Shown here: positions 33,553-42,486 of the stretch, in pieces
Layout of the letters: each line of letters starts with the position of its first letter
Position numbering within the stretch: position 1 is the first letter of the stretch
Source: Chryseobacterium herbae
GTDB lineage: Bacteria > Bacteroidota > Bacteroidia > Flavobacteriales > Weeksellaceae
Length of the DNA stretch: 64,000 nucleotides
Direction of reading: 5' to 3'
Assembly (NCBI RefSeq): GCF_025154075.1
Contig: NZ_JAOAMU010000009.1
Span: forward strand, 62,001 to 126,000
The notes under the pieces: model-generated
What the model was told of the DNA's origin: nothing
The model's database searches: none
Seen by the model: only the letters and a program-made list of their open reading frames with translations
Position numbers and translations under genes: made by a program

Positions 33553-34740
33553 TTATTTTGAAAAATTATGATCAGAGCCTTCCAGTGTTTTTTTTGCTAA
33601 TATAGTATAATTAAGATGTTCTTTTGCAGCTTTTGCGGCTCCTTTTTTCATTTTTATAAGATCTTCAGGACTTGAAATAAGCTGATTCACTGCATCAGCA
33701 AATTTTATGGGCGTGATATTTTCTTTTTCAATTTTAATAATATTATCATAAAAATTAAGATAAGACATATCCTGCCAGCCTGAATCTCCAGCTATCAGAG
33801 GCAGATGCATACCTATTGCCTGCTGCCACAAAACCGATTGGCTAGACGGAAATACAGCGATATCCGAAATTGCCATATACTCATAGAAAGAATCGGGTGA
33901 TAGCCATCCTGTAAAATGAATATTCACATTCTGTCCTATTTTTTTCAGATGCTCATAATATTCTTCAAATCCATTATCCGGAGTTCCAAAAATAATCAAA
34001 TGCAGATCTGATTTTTTTAGCATATTAACTGCTTCTATAACAATTTCTGTTTTCTTCTTAGGATTAAGCTTTCCTCCTGTTATCAGGACATGATCTGAGT
34101 TATTTATACCCATTTTTTTTCTGAAAGCTACTCTGTCAAATGTATTTCTTACGTTTTCCGAAAGTTCATAGTCACACCCCAAAGGCAGTAATTCAGTCTC
34201 GTTATGAGAAATATTATATACATTTTTCAAAAAGTCTGAACTTGCAGGTGTTGCAAAAAATATTTTCGAAATATGTTTTTTATATTTATGAAAAATCGTT
34301 TTCCAAATAATTTTATGTAAAACGTTCAATGAGACCCAATTGTTTGCAGAGTTACTATAATCTGTTTCAGAATACAAAATGATATCACAGCCTGTTTCAT
34401 TTTTATACTTTACAGCCTCTTTGATATCCGGCTGAATACTATTAAAAAAAATAACATCCGGTTTCTCAAGTGTTAGAATCTCATAAACTCCTTTGAATTT
34501 TTTTATTCTTTTCTTTATATTGATCTTATAGGGCAGTCTGTATACTTTTATCCCATTACTTATCTGTACAGATTTTTTTTTATGGCTATGGTAGGTGTCA
34601 TTAAAAAAATCAAAGGGATTATCTGTAAGTGAACAGATAACAAAGACTTCAAGGCCAAATTTCACATATTGTTTAGCCAACTCGTTTTCGATGTAAGTCA
34701 AATCGTTTCCAAAAAAATCGGTTACTATTAATACTTTCAT
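33553..34740 (-). CDS. Glycosyltransferase family 4, paralogue A
   Basis: A 395-residue GT-B enzyme. TDYSNSANNWVSLNVLHKIIW (about 121-140), TPASSDFLKNVY (about 163-174), LITGGKLNPKKKTEIVIEA (about 214-232) and SSQSVLWQQAIG (about 302-313) are clearly matched by the glycosyltransferase at 42.5-43.7 kb. The two are diverged paralogues and probably recognise similar sugars. With the WbuB-like enzyme and the initiating transferase they give four glycosyl transfer steps, hence a predicted tetrasaccharide repeat. Confidence 0.85.
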   Translation of the reverse strand: MKVLIVTDFFGNDLTYIENELAKQYVKFGLEVFVICSLTDNPFDFFNDTYHSHKKKSVQISNGIKVYRLPYKINIKKRIKKFKGVYEILTLEKPDVIFFNSIQPDIKEAVKYKNETGCDIILYSETDYSNSANNWVSLNVLHKIIWKTIFHKYKKHISKIFFATPASSDFLKNVYNISHNETELLPLGCDYELSENVRNTFDRVAFRKKMGINNSDHVLITGGKLNPKKKTEIVIEAVNMLKKSDLHLIIFGTPDNGFEEYYEHLKKIGQNVNIHFTGWLSPDSFYEYMAISDIAVFPSSQSVLWQQAIGMHLPLIAGDSGWQDMSYLNFYDNIIKIEKENITPIKFADAVNQLISSPEDLIKMKKGAAKAAKEHLNYTILAKKTLEGSDHNFSK

Positions 34741-34850
34741 TTTATTAAGACAAGTTATGATTTCAAATGACTCCTTTGACTAACTGCTCTGTGTAACCTT
34801 TATTCTTTTATAAATTTTATCTGAAAATATGATCGCTTTATTTTGCAATC

Positions 34851-35885
34851 TTACTCCGGATACTGTAACACATCTTCGCCCAATACTTCTTTTCTTATCA
34901 GGGGAAGCTTTAATAGAAGCTGTTTCATTCCTTCAACACCCTGTTGTTCTGTATTATGTGAATGGTAATCTTCTATTTTAGAGATATCTTTTACTCCTTC
35001 AGAGAAATACTGCGCATAATTCAGATCTCTGTTATCAGCCGGAATTCTGTAGAAATTATCCATGTCCTCCGCTTTGATCATTTCTTCACGGGTGCATAAA
35101 GTCTCATACAGCTTTTCACCGTGTCTGGTTCCAATGATCTTTATAGGATTATCCGCTTTAAACATTTCTTTTAATGCCTGAGCTAAGTCACCTATGGTAC
35201 CTGCAGGAGCTTTATTAACAAACAAATCTCCAGGATTTCCGTGTTCAAATGCAAACAATACTAAATCTACAGCTTCCTCTAACGACATTAAGAATCGGGT
35301 CATATTCGGGTCTGTGATGGTAATCTCATCCCCATTTTTGATTTGTTTGATAAACAAAGGTATTACAGATCCTCTGGAAGCCATTACGTTTCCATATCTG
35401 GTAAGGCAAACTACTGTTTCATCTAAATTTCTGGAAGCAGCTACAGCCACTTTTTCCATCATAGCTTTAGAAATACCCATTGCATTGATAGGATAAGCTG
35501 CTTTATCTGTGCTTAAACAGATTACTTTTTTAACCTTATTATTAGCTGCTGCATCAATAACATTTTGTGTTCCCTCAACATTGGTTTTTACAGCCTGCAT
35601 AGGAAAAAACTCACAAGAAGGAACTTGTTTCAATGCTGCTGCATGAAAAACATAATCTACGTTTTTCATTGCTGGTTCAATACTTTTATAGTCTCTCACA
35701 TCCCCTATATAAAATTTCAGTTTATCATTTCTAAACTGATTTCTCATATCATCCTGCTTCTTCTCATCCCGGGAAAAAATACGAATCTCTTTGAAATGAT
35801 CTGTATTTATAAATTTTCTCAAGACTGCAGTTCCAAATGAACCTGTTCCTCCTGTAATAAGAAGTATTTTATCTTTAATCTGCAT
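34851..35885 (-). CDS. capE: UDP-GlcNAc 4,6-dehydratase/5-epimerase (CapE/FnlA-like)
   Basis: A 344-residue SDR enzyme that starts UDP-L-FucNAc synthesis from UDP-GlcNAc. GGTGSFGTAVL (12-22), SRDEKKQDDMR (about 39-49), HAAALKQVPSCEFFP (about 82-96) and LSTDKAAYPINAMGISK (about 124-140) are diagnostic. The catalytic Tyr of ordinary SDRs is replaced by Met (MxxxK), as is normal for this dehydratase family. CapF- and CapG-like genes downstream complete the pathway. A 110-base gap separates it from the downstream glycosyltransferase. Confidence 0.94.
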   Translation of the reverse strand: MQIKDKILLITGGTGSFGTAVLRKFINTDHFKEIRIFSRDEKKQDDMRNQFRNDKLKFYIGDVRDYKSIEPAMKNVDYVFHAAALKQVPSCEFFPMQAVKTNVEGTQNVIDAAANNKVKKVICLSTDKAAYPINAMGISKAMMEKVAVAASRNLDETVVCLTRYGNVMASRGSVIPLFIKQIKNGDEITITDPNMTRFLMSLEEAVDLVLFAFEHGNPGDLFVNKAPAGTIGDLAQALKEMFKADNPIKIIGTRHGEKLYETLCTREEMIKAEDMDNFYRIPADNRDLNYAQYFSEGVKDISKIEDYHSHNTEQQGVEGMKQLLLKLPLIRKEVLGEDVLQYPE

Positions 35886-35896
35886 ATGCGTTTTTA

Positions 35897-37708
35897 TTAT
35901 TCTATTTTCATATTATACAATCTTTCCCAGACTGCAATATTGTAAAGTCTCCATTCCAGATCGCGATCTGCAATAAAGGTAAATTTCTTTTTTGAGATTT
36001 CCTTTATAATTTTAGAGTTATTAATAACATCCAAAATTTGTTCAGATCTTGGCCACCACTGATCAACGGGAGCTTCGAATCCGATTTTTCGTCTATTATA
36101 AGTAATCTGATCCGGTAAATGCTTCTCCATATTTTTCCTTAACAGATATTTGGACCATCCCTTTCTGATTTTATAATGATTATTAATGGAAAGACATGTC
36201 TCTACAAAATTATAATCCAAATAAGGAAGTCTGGTCTCAACGGAATAGCTCATTGAATTTTTGTCTTCCCATTTTAGAAGTTCAGGTAACTGGCACCAAA
36301 AAATTTCATTTTTCTGGAGTTCAAATATTTTTTTGTAAGATTTTGTCAATCTTTTGGTATTTGAAAAATCAATGATCTTAAAGTATTGATCTTTTAAAAT
36401 CTGACCTCGTTTTTTTAGCCAGAATTTTCTGACAAAAAAATTGGAAAAATAATAGTAAATCTTTAATCCCTGTAATATGGAAATATCATAGTGACTTTTC
36501 ACATTACTCAAAAATCTGATATTACTGAAAACACCATGATTTCTCAAATAAGCGGCAGTATATCTATTATAACCCAGCAAAATTTCATCAGCGCCCTGCC
36601 CATCAAGTAAAACTTTGATTCCGAGCTTGTTGGTCTCTTTCATCAGGAACTTTTGCATATAAATAGCAATTCCCCCAAAAGGCTCCTCATGTTTAAAAAT
36701 TACTTCTTCAAAAGTATCTTTAAATTCATCTTGCTTAGGCATGATAATATCATGATTGATTCCTAAAGTTTTAGCTGTAAGTGAAGACAGGCTGCTTTCA
36801 TCTGTTTTCTCATCAATGGATCCAACTGTGATTGCTGTAAATTTCTCTATTTCATTAGATTCTGTCAAGAATTTTGAAGCTACTGAAACAATATAAGAAC
36901 TATCTGTTCCACCGCTTAAAGCTGAACCAACTTTCACATCAGAACGGAGTCTTATTTTGATTGAGTTATCAAATTCTTTCTCAAAAATATCAATTGATTC
37001 CTGAAGGTTTAATTTATTGATCTCATCTTTAAATTGAATATCATAGTATTTATAGATTTGGTATTTATGAGTATTTAAATCGTAAACAAGATTGTGAGAG
37101 CCCGGTAGTTTTAAAATATTCTCAAAAAAACTTTCGTTGGTTTGATCAGAGATATTGATAATGAGGTATTGAAGGAGGACCTGAAGGTTTACTTTTTCAA
37201 CTTTTTCTATTTCAAGAATTGGCTTTATTTCTGAAGCAAAAATAAATTTATCTTTATCTGTATAATAATAAAATGGTTTTACACCAAATCTGTCTCTTGA
37301 GCAAAATAGTTTATTTTTCTCAATATCAAAAATAGCGAAGGACCACATTCCGTTGAATTTATTCACACATTCTTCACCCCAAAAATCATAAGAAATAATC
37401 AAAACTTCTGTATCCGAATTGGTTTTAAAAGAATAACCATTTTGTTCTAATTCTTTTCTAATTTCGATATAATTGTATATAGCTCCATTAAAAGCCATCA
37501 CGTATTTATCTTCTAAAAAAAAAGGTTGATTTGCGGATTCACTGATATCAATAATGGACAATCTTCTATGTCCAAGTCCCAAATTTTGAGACAAATAAAA
37601 ACCTTCTGCATCAGGGCCCCTGTGTGACATTTTATCTGTCATCTTTTTCAGGTCTTCCTGCTTTACAACATTAGAATTTTTATTTATAATACCAGCAATA
37701 CCACACAT
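35897..37708 (-). CDS. Asparagine synthase-like amidotransferase (AsnB/WbpS-like)
   Basis: A 603-residue enzyme with an N-terminal class II glutamine amidotransferase domain (Cys2 nucleophile, RGPDAEG at about 30-36, FNGAIYNY at about 73-80) and a C-terminal ATP-pyrophosphatase domain with SGGTDSS (265-271). Asparagine synthases have this form. Inside polysaccharide loci, homologues such as Pseudomonas WbpS amidate the carboxyl group of a uronic acid. Position between capE and the HisF/HisH/WbpG set argues for such a role here; asparagine synthesis is the alternative. Confidence 0.88.
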   Translation of the reverse strand: MCGIAGIINKNSNVVKQEDLKKMTDKMSHRGPDAEGFYLSQNLGLGHRRLSIIDISESANQPFFLEDKYVMAFNGAIYNYIEIRKELEQNGYSFKTNSDTEVLIISYDFWGEECVNKFNGMWSFAIFDIEKNKLFCSRDRFGVKPFYYYTDKDKFIFASEIKPILEIEKVEKVNLQVLLQYLIINISDQTNESFFENILKLPGSHNLVYDLNTHKYQIYKYYDIQFKDEINKLNLQESIDIFEKEFDNSIKIRLRSDVKVGSALSGGTDSSYIVSVASKFLTESNEIEKFTAITVGSIDEKTDESSLSSLTAKTLGINHDIIMPKQDEFKDTFEEVIFKHEEPFGGIAIYMQKFLMKETNKLGIKVLLDGQGADEILLGYNRYTAAYLRNHGVFSNIRFLSNVKSHYDISILQGLKIYYYFSNFFVRKFWLKKRGQILKDQYFKIIDFSNTKRLTKSYKKIFELQKNEIFWCQLPELLKWEDKNSMSYSVETRLPYLDYNFVETCLSINNHYKIRKGWSKYLLRKNMEKHLPDQITYNRRKIGFEAPVDQWWPRSEQILDVINNSKIIKEISKKKFTFIADRDLEWRLYNIAVWERLYNMKIE

Positions 37709-37711
37709 TAC

Positions 37712-38482
37712 TTAAAAGTATTTTTTGATAAGATTTTCCTTATCTGAAAAATTGGGATAATTAATTAACACTGCCTTTAATTTTCCTTTAAAAACAAATA
37801 AACTTCCAGCCGCAGCTCCGATTATTCCAAACTTACTGATAAGTTCGCCAACATCTTCTAATTTACCTGCGCCTCCTATTGCTGTAAGCGGCAAAGTTGT
37901 TTCATTTCTTGAAGCTTCAATAAGTTTTACATCATACCCTTTCATCTCCCCATCTTTGTCAATAGAATTAATTACTATTTCTCCAGCACCAAGCTGTTCA
38001 AACTTTTTAATCAATTCAAATGGTGATTTCCCGGTTGCTTTTTTTCCATTATGGGTATACACCTCATAGCCACCGAATATTTTCTTCTTCACATCCAAAA
38101 CCACAACAACACTCTGGCTTCCAACTTTTTCAGATATTTCTCTTATAATATCAGGATTATTAATTGCTCCCGCACTAAAAGCTATTTTTTCTACACCTAA
38201 TGAAAAGATTCTCTGTGCTTGTTCTACAGTTGTTACACCTCCTCCATAACATAAAGGCATTCTGCATTCTTCAGCCCAATGCTCAATCATTCTAAAATCC
38301 GGACCTCTTCCTTCTACAGTAGCGTCTATATCTAGAATAATAAGCTCATCAACTTCCTTTTCGTTAAAAATTCTAACCGCATTCATGGGATCACCCAAAT
38401 ATCTTGGATTTTTGAAATGTTCGGTTTTTACCAATCCTTTATCATGAACCAAAAGGCAGGGTATAATTCTTGGTCTTAACAT
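37712..38482 (-). CDS. hisF2: HisF-like cyclase subunit of a sugar amidine module
   Basis: A 256-residue TIM-barrel protein homologous to imidazole glycerol phosphate synthase HisF. The catalytic Asp11 of true HisF is Leu here (IPCLLVHDKG), whereas the second Asp region (VVVVLDVKKK) and IDKDGEMKGYD are kept. This pattern marks HisF paralogues that supply ammonia or assist a sugar amidotransferase rather than make histidine. It overlaps the hisH-like gene by seven bases and lies with a WbpG-like gene, the arrangement used to make acetamidino sugars in Pseudomonas. Confidence 0.88.
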   Translation of the reverse strand: MLRPRIIPCLLVHDKGLVKTEHFKNPRYLGDPMNAVRIFNEKEVDELIILDIDATVEGRGPDFRMIEHWAEECRMPLCYGGGVTTVEQAQRIFSLGVEKIAFSAGAINNPDIIREISEKVGSQSVVVVLDVKKKIFGGYEVYTHNGKKATGKSPFELIKKFEQLGAGEIVINSIDKDGEMKGYDVKLIEASRNETTLPLTAIGGAGKLEDVGELISKFGIIGAAAGSLFVFKGKLKAVLINYPNFSDKENLIKKYF

Positions 38483-39093
38483 CTTTCAGCAAAGTTCTTT
38501 AATAGTTGAATTCCAAAATGGTGACTTTTTTCAGGGTGAAACTGTGCTCCAAAAATGTTGTCGTGATTGACAGCACTTGTAAAGTTTATTCCATATTTTG
38601 TTTCTGCAATAGAATCATTCTGATCATTACACTTAAAGTAATAACTGTGAAGGAAATAGTATCTTGGGTCTACCTCCAAATCTTTAAGTAATGGTGTATC
38701 TTTTACAATGTCAATATCATTCCATCCCATATGTGGCAATGGTAGTTTGGCAGAAACCTGTGATGCATCAAATTTATGAACATATGCGTCTATCCATCCC
38801 AGTCCGGGAAGGGTTCCTTCGTCGCTTCCTTTTGCCATCATCTGCATACCGACACATACACCTACTACAGGTGTTTTTTGATTAACAACAAGGTCGTTTA
38901 CTTTATCTTTCATTCCTGAATCTGTAAATCTCTGCATGGCATAATCAAAATGCCCTACCCCCGGAAGAATAAGTTTTGTTGCACCATCCAGTCCCTCAAC
39001 AGTTTTTGCTGTAGTAGCTGGAATATTAAGCTGTTTATATATATTCAGGAAAGCGTTGATATTACCAACGCCATAATCAATAATTGTAACCAT
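38476..39093 (-). CDS. hisH2: HisH-like glutaminase subunit of a sugar amidine module
   Basis: A 205-residue class I glutamine amidotransferase. The nucleophile is Cys80 in GVCVGMQ, and the His/Glu pair lies in QFHPEKSH (about 182-189). The start MVTIIDYGVGNINAF resembles HisH. It should release ammonia from glutamine and pass it through the HisF-like barrel to the WbpG-like synthetase. The ATG at 39093 was chosen over an upstream TTG. Only one base separates it from the upstream stop codon. Confidence 0.9.
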   Translation of the reverse strand: MVTIIDYGVGNINAFLNIYKQLNIPATTAKTVEGLDGATKLILPGVGHFDYAMQRFTDSGMKDKVNDLVVNQKTPVVGVCVGMQMMAKGSDEGTLPGLGWIDAYVHKFDASQVSAKLPLPHMGWNDIDIVKDTPLLKDLEVDPRYYFLHSYYFKCNDQNDSIAETKYGINFTSAVNHDNIFGAQFHPEKSHHFGIQLLKNFAERC

Positions 39094-39094
39094 A

Positions 39095-40243
39095 TTATTT
39101 AAACGCTCTTTTTTCAAGACCTAACAACTGCATCACCTTAGTTCCCAATTGTATTAATTTATAATTATTTTTATAGTCTTTGAAACTTTTATTAGGTCCA
39201 TTGAAATATCCCCAAAGTTCATCCACTGTAAAATCAAGTTTTTTAGCTACATATTCAAATTCTTTCATTAATTCATCTTCCGGAAGCTCTGACCTTGAAA
39301 CTCTGTCTAAAGCAGCTTCTCTAGTCAACTGACCTGTAAGAACTAAACTTGACAAATGGTTTTTCCTTTTATCAAATCCAAATTTTCTTGGTAACCAGAA
39401 AGCTTCATAGAATCTTGTAAACCTTGATTCGTGGTGCTTGTGCTGGTATCTCTGCCATCCGAACTTTTCTTCTAAAAGATCTTCAGCTTCTTTTTTGATA
39501 AATCTTGTATGGTCAAGAGGTTTTACCACTCTTACTCCATTCACCAATCTATATTGAATTTTATATTTAAAAATATCACATCTTGGGAAAGTTTTCAATT
39601 TTCTTTCCCCAAACTTTTTATGAATATCATTGACGTACTTCATATCAGTTTGATAATAAGCTCCCCAATGAAGAGGCTCTCTTACACATTCCGTAGAGAA
39701 GTTTCCTCCTGTTAAGATATATTTAATTCCGTTTTTCGCACAATAGTTATAAAGTGAAGAGAAGAATACCAAATCCTGAGGTGTATCGATATCAGGAACC
39801 TGAGATTTTATAAAAGCTCTTTGAAGATCTTTCATCTCTTCCCAATTGATAACATCTGTATATAGGTCTAAACCTAAACCGTCTACAAGGTTTTTGATGT
39901 TATTGGTAGAAACATCTGAATTCCAACCTGCATCTACGTGGTAAAGCATTGGTCTTAAGCCCCATTTTTCCACAGCCAGATACACTAAGTACGAGCTATC
40001 CAAGCCACCTGAAATACCTATGATACAATCATAATCTTTTCCTTTTCCTTCGGCTTTAATTTTATCGATAACTTTTTGAATTTCCTGCTCTCCTTCTTCA
40101 TTAGGATGCCAGTTGGGAAGAATATTGTTATAATAATTTCCACAATAATCGCACACTCCTTTTTCGTCGAATATGATAGTTTCATCCGTAGTGTCCATAA
40201 TACAATTAACACACACCTGAACAGATTTTTCCGAATTTTTCAT
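39095..40243 (-). CDS. N-acetyl sugar amidotransferase (WbpG/PseA-like)
   Basis: A 382-residue PP-loop ATP-pyrophosphatase. Two CxxC pairs near the N-terminus (Cys11/14 and Cys31/34) look like a zinc site, followed by IGISGGLDSS (75-84), the ATP-binding loop, and LTGGNFSTECVREP (about 185-198). Members convert an N-acetyl group on a nucleotide sugar to an acetamidino group using ammonia from HisH/HisF-type partners, which are encoded directly downstream. It is the first gene after a 149-base gap that contains a consensus promoter box. Confidence 0.93.
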   Translation of the reverse strand: MKNSEKSVQVCVNCIMDTTDETIIFDEKGVCDYCGNYYNNILPNWHPNEEGEQEIQKVIDKIKAEGKGKDYDCIIGISGGLDSSYLVYLAVEKWGLRPMLYHVDAGWNSDVSTNNIKNLVDGLGLDLYTDVINWEEMKDLQRAFIKSQVPDIDTPQDLVFFSSLYNYCAKNGIKYILTGGNFSTECVREPLHWGAYYQTDMKYVNDIHKKFGERKLKTFPRCDIFKYKIQYRLVNGVRVVKPLDHTRFIKKEAEDLLEEKFGWQRYQHKHHESRFTRFYEAFWLPRKFGFDKRKNHLSSLVLTGQLTREAALDRVSRSELPEDELMKEFEYVAKKLDFTVDELWGYFNGPNKSFKDYKNNYKLIQLGTKVMQLLGLEKRAFK

Positions 40244-40261
40244 CTTTTAATTTTTAATTTG

Positions 40262-40269
40262 CAAAGATA
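40262..40269 (-). promoter_or_regulatory. Candidate internal promoter of the polysaccharide locus
   Basis: TATCTTTG on the minus strand, a perfect -7 box followed by C, 18 bases before the WbpG-like ATG in an otherwise gene-free 149-base gap. No clear -33 TTTG is visible at the normal distance. Confidence 0.45.
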
Positions 40270-40392
40270 TAATAATATAAGCTATATAAAATTTGAATTT
40301 CCTAATTTTTGTCAATACCCTGATATACAAAAACCGTGCTAGTAAAAAATTCCAACTGTTTTCTATATCCTCTTCTGTTTTTATATTAAACG

Positions 40393-41874
40393 TTATTTCG
40401 TAATTTTATTTTTTTGAACTAAATTACTTCCCGTATTTTCTTCTTTAAAGGAAACAATTTCTTCCTGTTTTTTTGTATTTCCAATAATTTCATTACTTTC
40501 AAAGACATTTCGTTTTACCTTATTGCCAATATATTTTTTAGCTTTATCTGCTCCTGTACCTGAAAAACAAAGTACATTTCCTTTAGTGTAAAACTTATTA
40601 TTTTTAATAATAAAATTGTTTCCAGTGTCTAAATTCAAGTATTTATCCGTTTGCATCTGGTCTTTGATGTATTGTAATGATGTGTTTTCAAAATATCCTT
40701 TTATAACAACCTCACCTATATTTTGAAAGGTATTTCCCATAACATCAACATCATTCATATTGATAAAATAAGCTCCTGACTTTCGAACATCTCTAATCTG
40801 GTTATTAATGAATTTTGAATTAAAACTATAATCACTTACAATTCCATACATATATGAATTTTCAATAACATTATCTGAGATGATTGTCTCAGGAGAAAGG
40901 CTTACCGATATTGCTCCCGGACCCAGGGTTTCTTTTTCGTCAGAGCTTTTTAAAACATTATAAATTTTGTTTCCAATAATCTTTGAATTACGGGATTTCA
41001 TTAAATAAATCCCCATTCCTTTATAAGTTTTAGCACCTTCCCAATTTCCAATATTCTCTACAGTATTATTGGTAATTACAGTACCGGACAAAGACTTGTC
41101 AGTATACACAGATTCGTATGCGATAATACCATAATGCCTGAAACCACTTATTTTATTGTTGTTAATGATATTATCTCTTCCGTGGCCAATAATTCCAATT
41201 CCAATTTTAGGAATATTATTTCCTTCCAATTGATTATTTTCTATAATGTTATTGGAATTGAAATACCCATCTCCTGAATAGCCCATCAATATGACCGCAT
41301 CATCTCCTTCATTTTTCGATGTTTCTATTTTGGGATTTGTAAAGACATTATTTCTTATTATATTATCCTGACAACCGATATTTTTATTGGGCACCATCAT
41401 AATATTCACTCCTGAGATATTATCAAAACGGTTATTTCTAATGATACATTTGGAAGCCCCAAGCATCAGAATACCATACCCGTCATAAAAAGACCGGGTG
41501 CTTTTTCCAGTTCCCGAAAAAAATCCGTTTTCAATAATACATGAATTTTTATTGATCAATATCCCGGATGTTTCGTTCACAAAGGAAAGTTTTGATTTTT
41601 TGTCAAAAGAAAGAATGGTATTGTCACTAATGGTTGTAACAACTGAACTGATTTGAAAGTTTCCTTTCAAGTATATTTTTAAATAACCCGCTTTAATTTT
41701 GGTATTTAGAGCAATCTGCAAATTTTTGGTATCTGTCCCTGAATTGTTGGTTCCCTGCAGTACTACTTTCACAGTATCTGCTGAAAAATTTAGTCCCAAA
41801 TCTTTTTCTACTGAAACTTTTCCAAATGAAAAATTTGCACAAAATAGCAAAAGTAAAACCAGGTATTTATTCAT
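40393..41874 (-). CDS. Secreted right-handed beta-helix protein
   Basis: A 493-residue exported protein with a signal peptide (MNKYLVLLLLFCANFSFG). The mature part is a series of beta-helix rungs rich in N-x-I/F turns (IIRNNRFDNI, IIENNQLEGN, IINNNKISGF, VITNNTVENI, KIIGNKIYNV, FINNQIRDV), from about residue 90 to 480. This fold is shared by pectate lyases, alginate epimerases and NosD-like proteins. In a polysaccharide locus it is most likely a lyase, hydrolase or epimerase acting on the polymer, but catalytic residues were not identified. It overlaps the next gene by eight bases. Confidence 0.8.
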   Translation of the reverse strand: MNKYLVLLLLFCANFSFGKVSVEKDLGLNFSADTVKVVLQGTNNSGTDTKNLQIALNTKIKAGYLKIYLKGNFQISSVVTTISDNTILSFDKKSKLSFVNETSGILINKNSCIIENGFFSGTGKSTRSFYDGYGILMLGASKCIIRNNRFDNISGVNIMMVPNKNIGCQDNIIRNNVFTNPKIETSKNEGDDAVILMGYSGDGYFNSNNIIENNQLEGNNIPKIGIGIIGHGRDNIINNNKISGFRHYGIIAYESVYTDKSLSGTVITNNTVENIGNWEGAKTYKGMGIYLMKSRNSKIIGNKIYNVLKSSDEKETLGPGAISVSLSPETIISDNVIENSYMYGIVSDYSFNSKFINNQIRDVRKSGAYFINMNDVDVMGNTFQNIGEVVIKGYFENTSLQYIKDQMQTDKYLNLDTGNNFIIKNNKFYTKGNVLCFSGTGADKAKKYIGNKVKRNVFESNEIIGNTKKQEEIVSFKEENTGSNLVQKNKITK

Positions 41875-42481
41875 TGATCTTTTTTATAAATAATTCAACA
41901 TTATTAAAGTACGGAGCATATTTTTTGATCTTATTATCATCCCAGTTGTACCAATCTGTTTGTAATAACTGGTTCACTTTTTCATCATCAAATCTCTTTC
42001 TAATCAGTTTTGCCGGATTGCCTGCCCATATTTCATAAGGTCCAATATCTTTTACTACAACGCTTCCCATCCCGATAACGGCTCCGTTACCAACTTTAAC
42101 GCCTGCTTTTATTTGCACATTATTAGCAATCCATACGTCATGCCCAATATTTGTTTCTAAATACAAATCAAATTTATGATGGGAAAATTTTTGTTTTAAA
42201 TGATCTATATTCTCATTAAACACAGGAGAGGTGGAAACCCAATCTATACTGTGGGATAATCCTCCAATAACAATATTGGCTCCCAACGAACAAAACGAAC
42301 CGATATGGGTATTGATGATCGTACAGTCATACCCTATGTCGGAATGCTTTCCCATAACCACATTTACCAGTTGTGAACCAGAACATACTTTCGAGGTTGA
42401 GTGAATTTTACTGTCTACAATCGCTCTAAGTCTGATTTTCTTCAGAATCTTATTCCAGATATATTCTATTTTCTGTAACAT
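41867..42481 (-). CDS. CatB-type hexapeptide O-acetyltransferase A
   Basis: A 204-residue left-handed beta-helix acetyltransferase. YDCTIINTHIGSFCSLGANIVIGGLSHS (about 49-76), IGHDVWIANNVQIKAGVKVG (about 111-130) and GPYEIWAGNPAKLIRKRF (about 146-163) are standard for this group. It probably acetylates a hydroxyl or amino group of a sugar in the repeat unit. The acetyltransferase at 46.1-46.8 kb is a diverged paralogue with the same KxIRxRF and WxxWD-type tail. Confidence 0.85.
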   Translation of the reverse strand: MLQKIEYIWNKILKKIRLRAIVDSKIHSTSKVCSGSQLVNVVMGKHSDIGYDCTIINTHIGSFCSLGANIVIGGLSHSIDWVSTSPVFNENIDHLKQKFSHHKFDLYLETNIGHDVWIANNVQIKAGVKVGNGAVIGMGSVVVKDIGPYEIWAGNPAKLIRKRFDDEKVNQLLQTDWYNWDDNKIKKYAPYFNNVELFIKKINE

Positions 42482-42486
42482 ATTTT

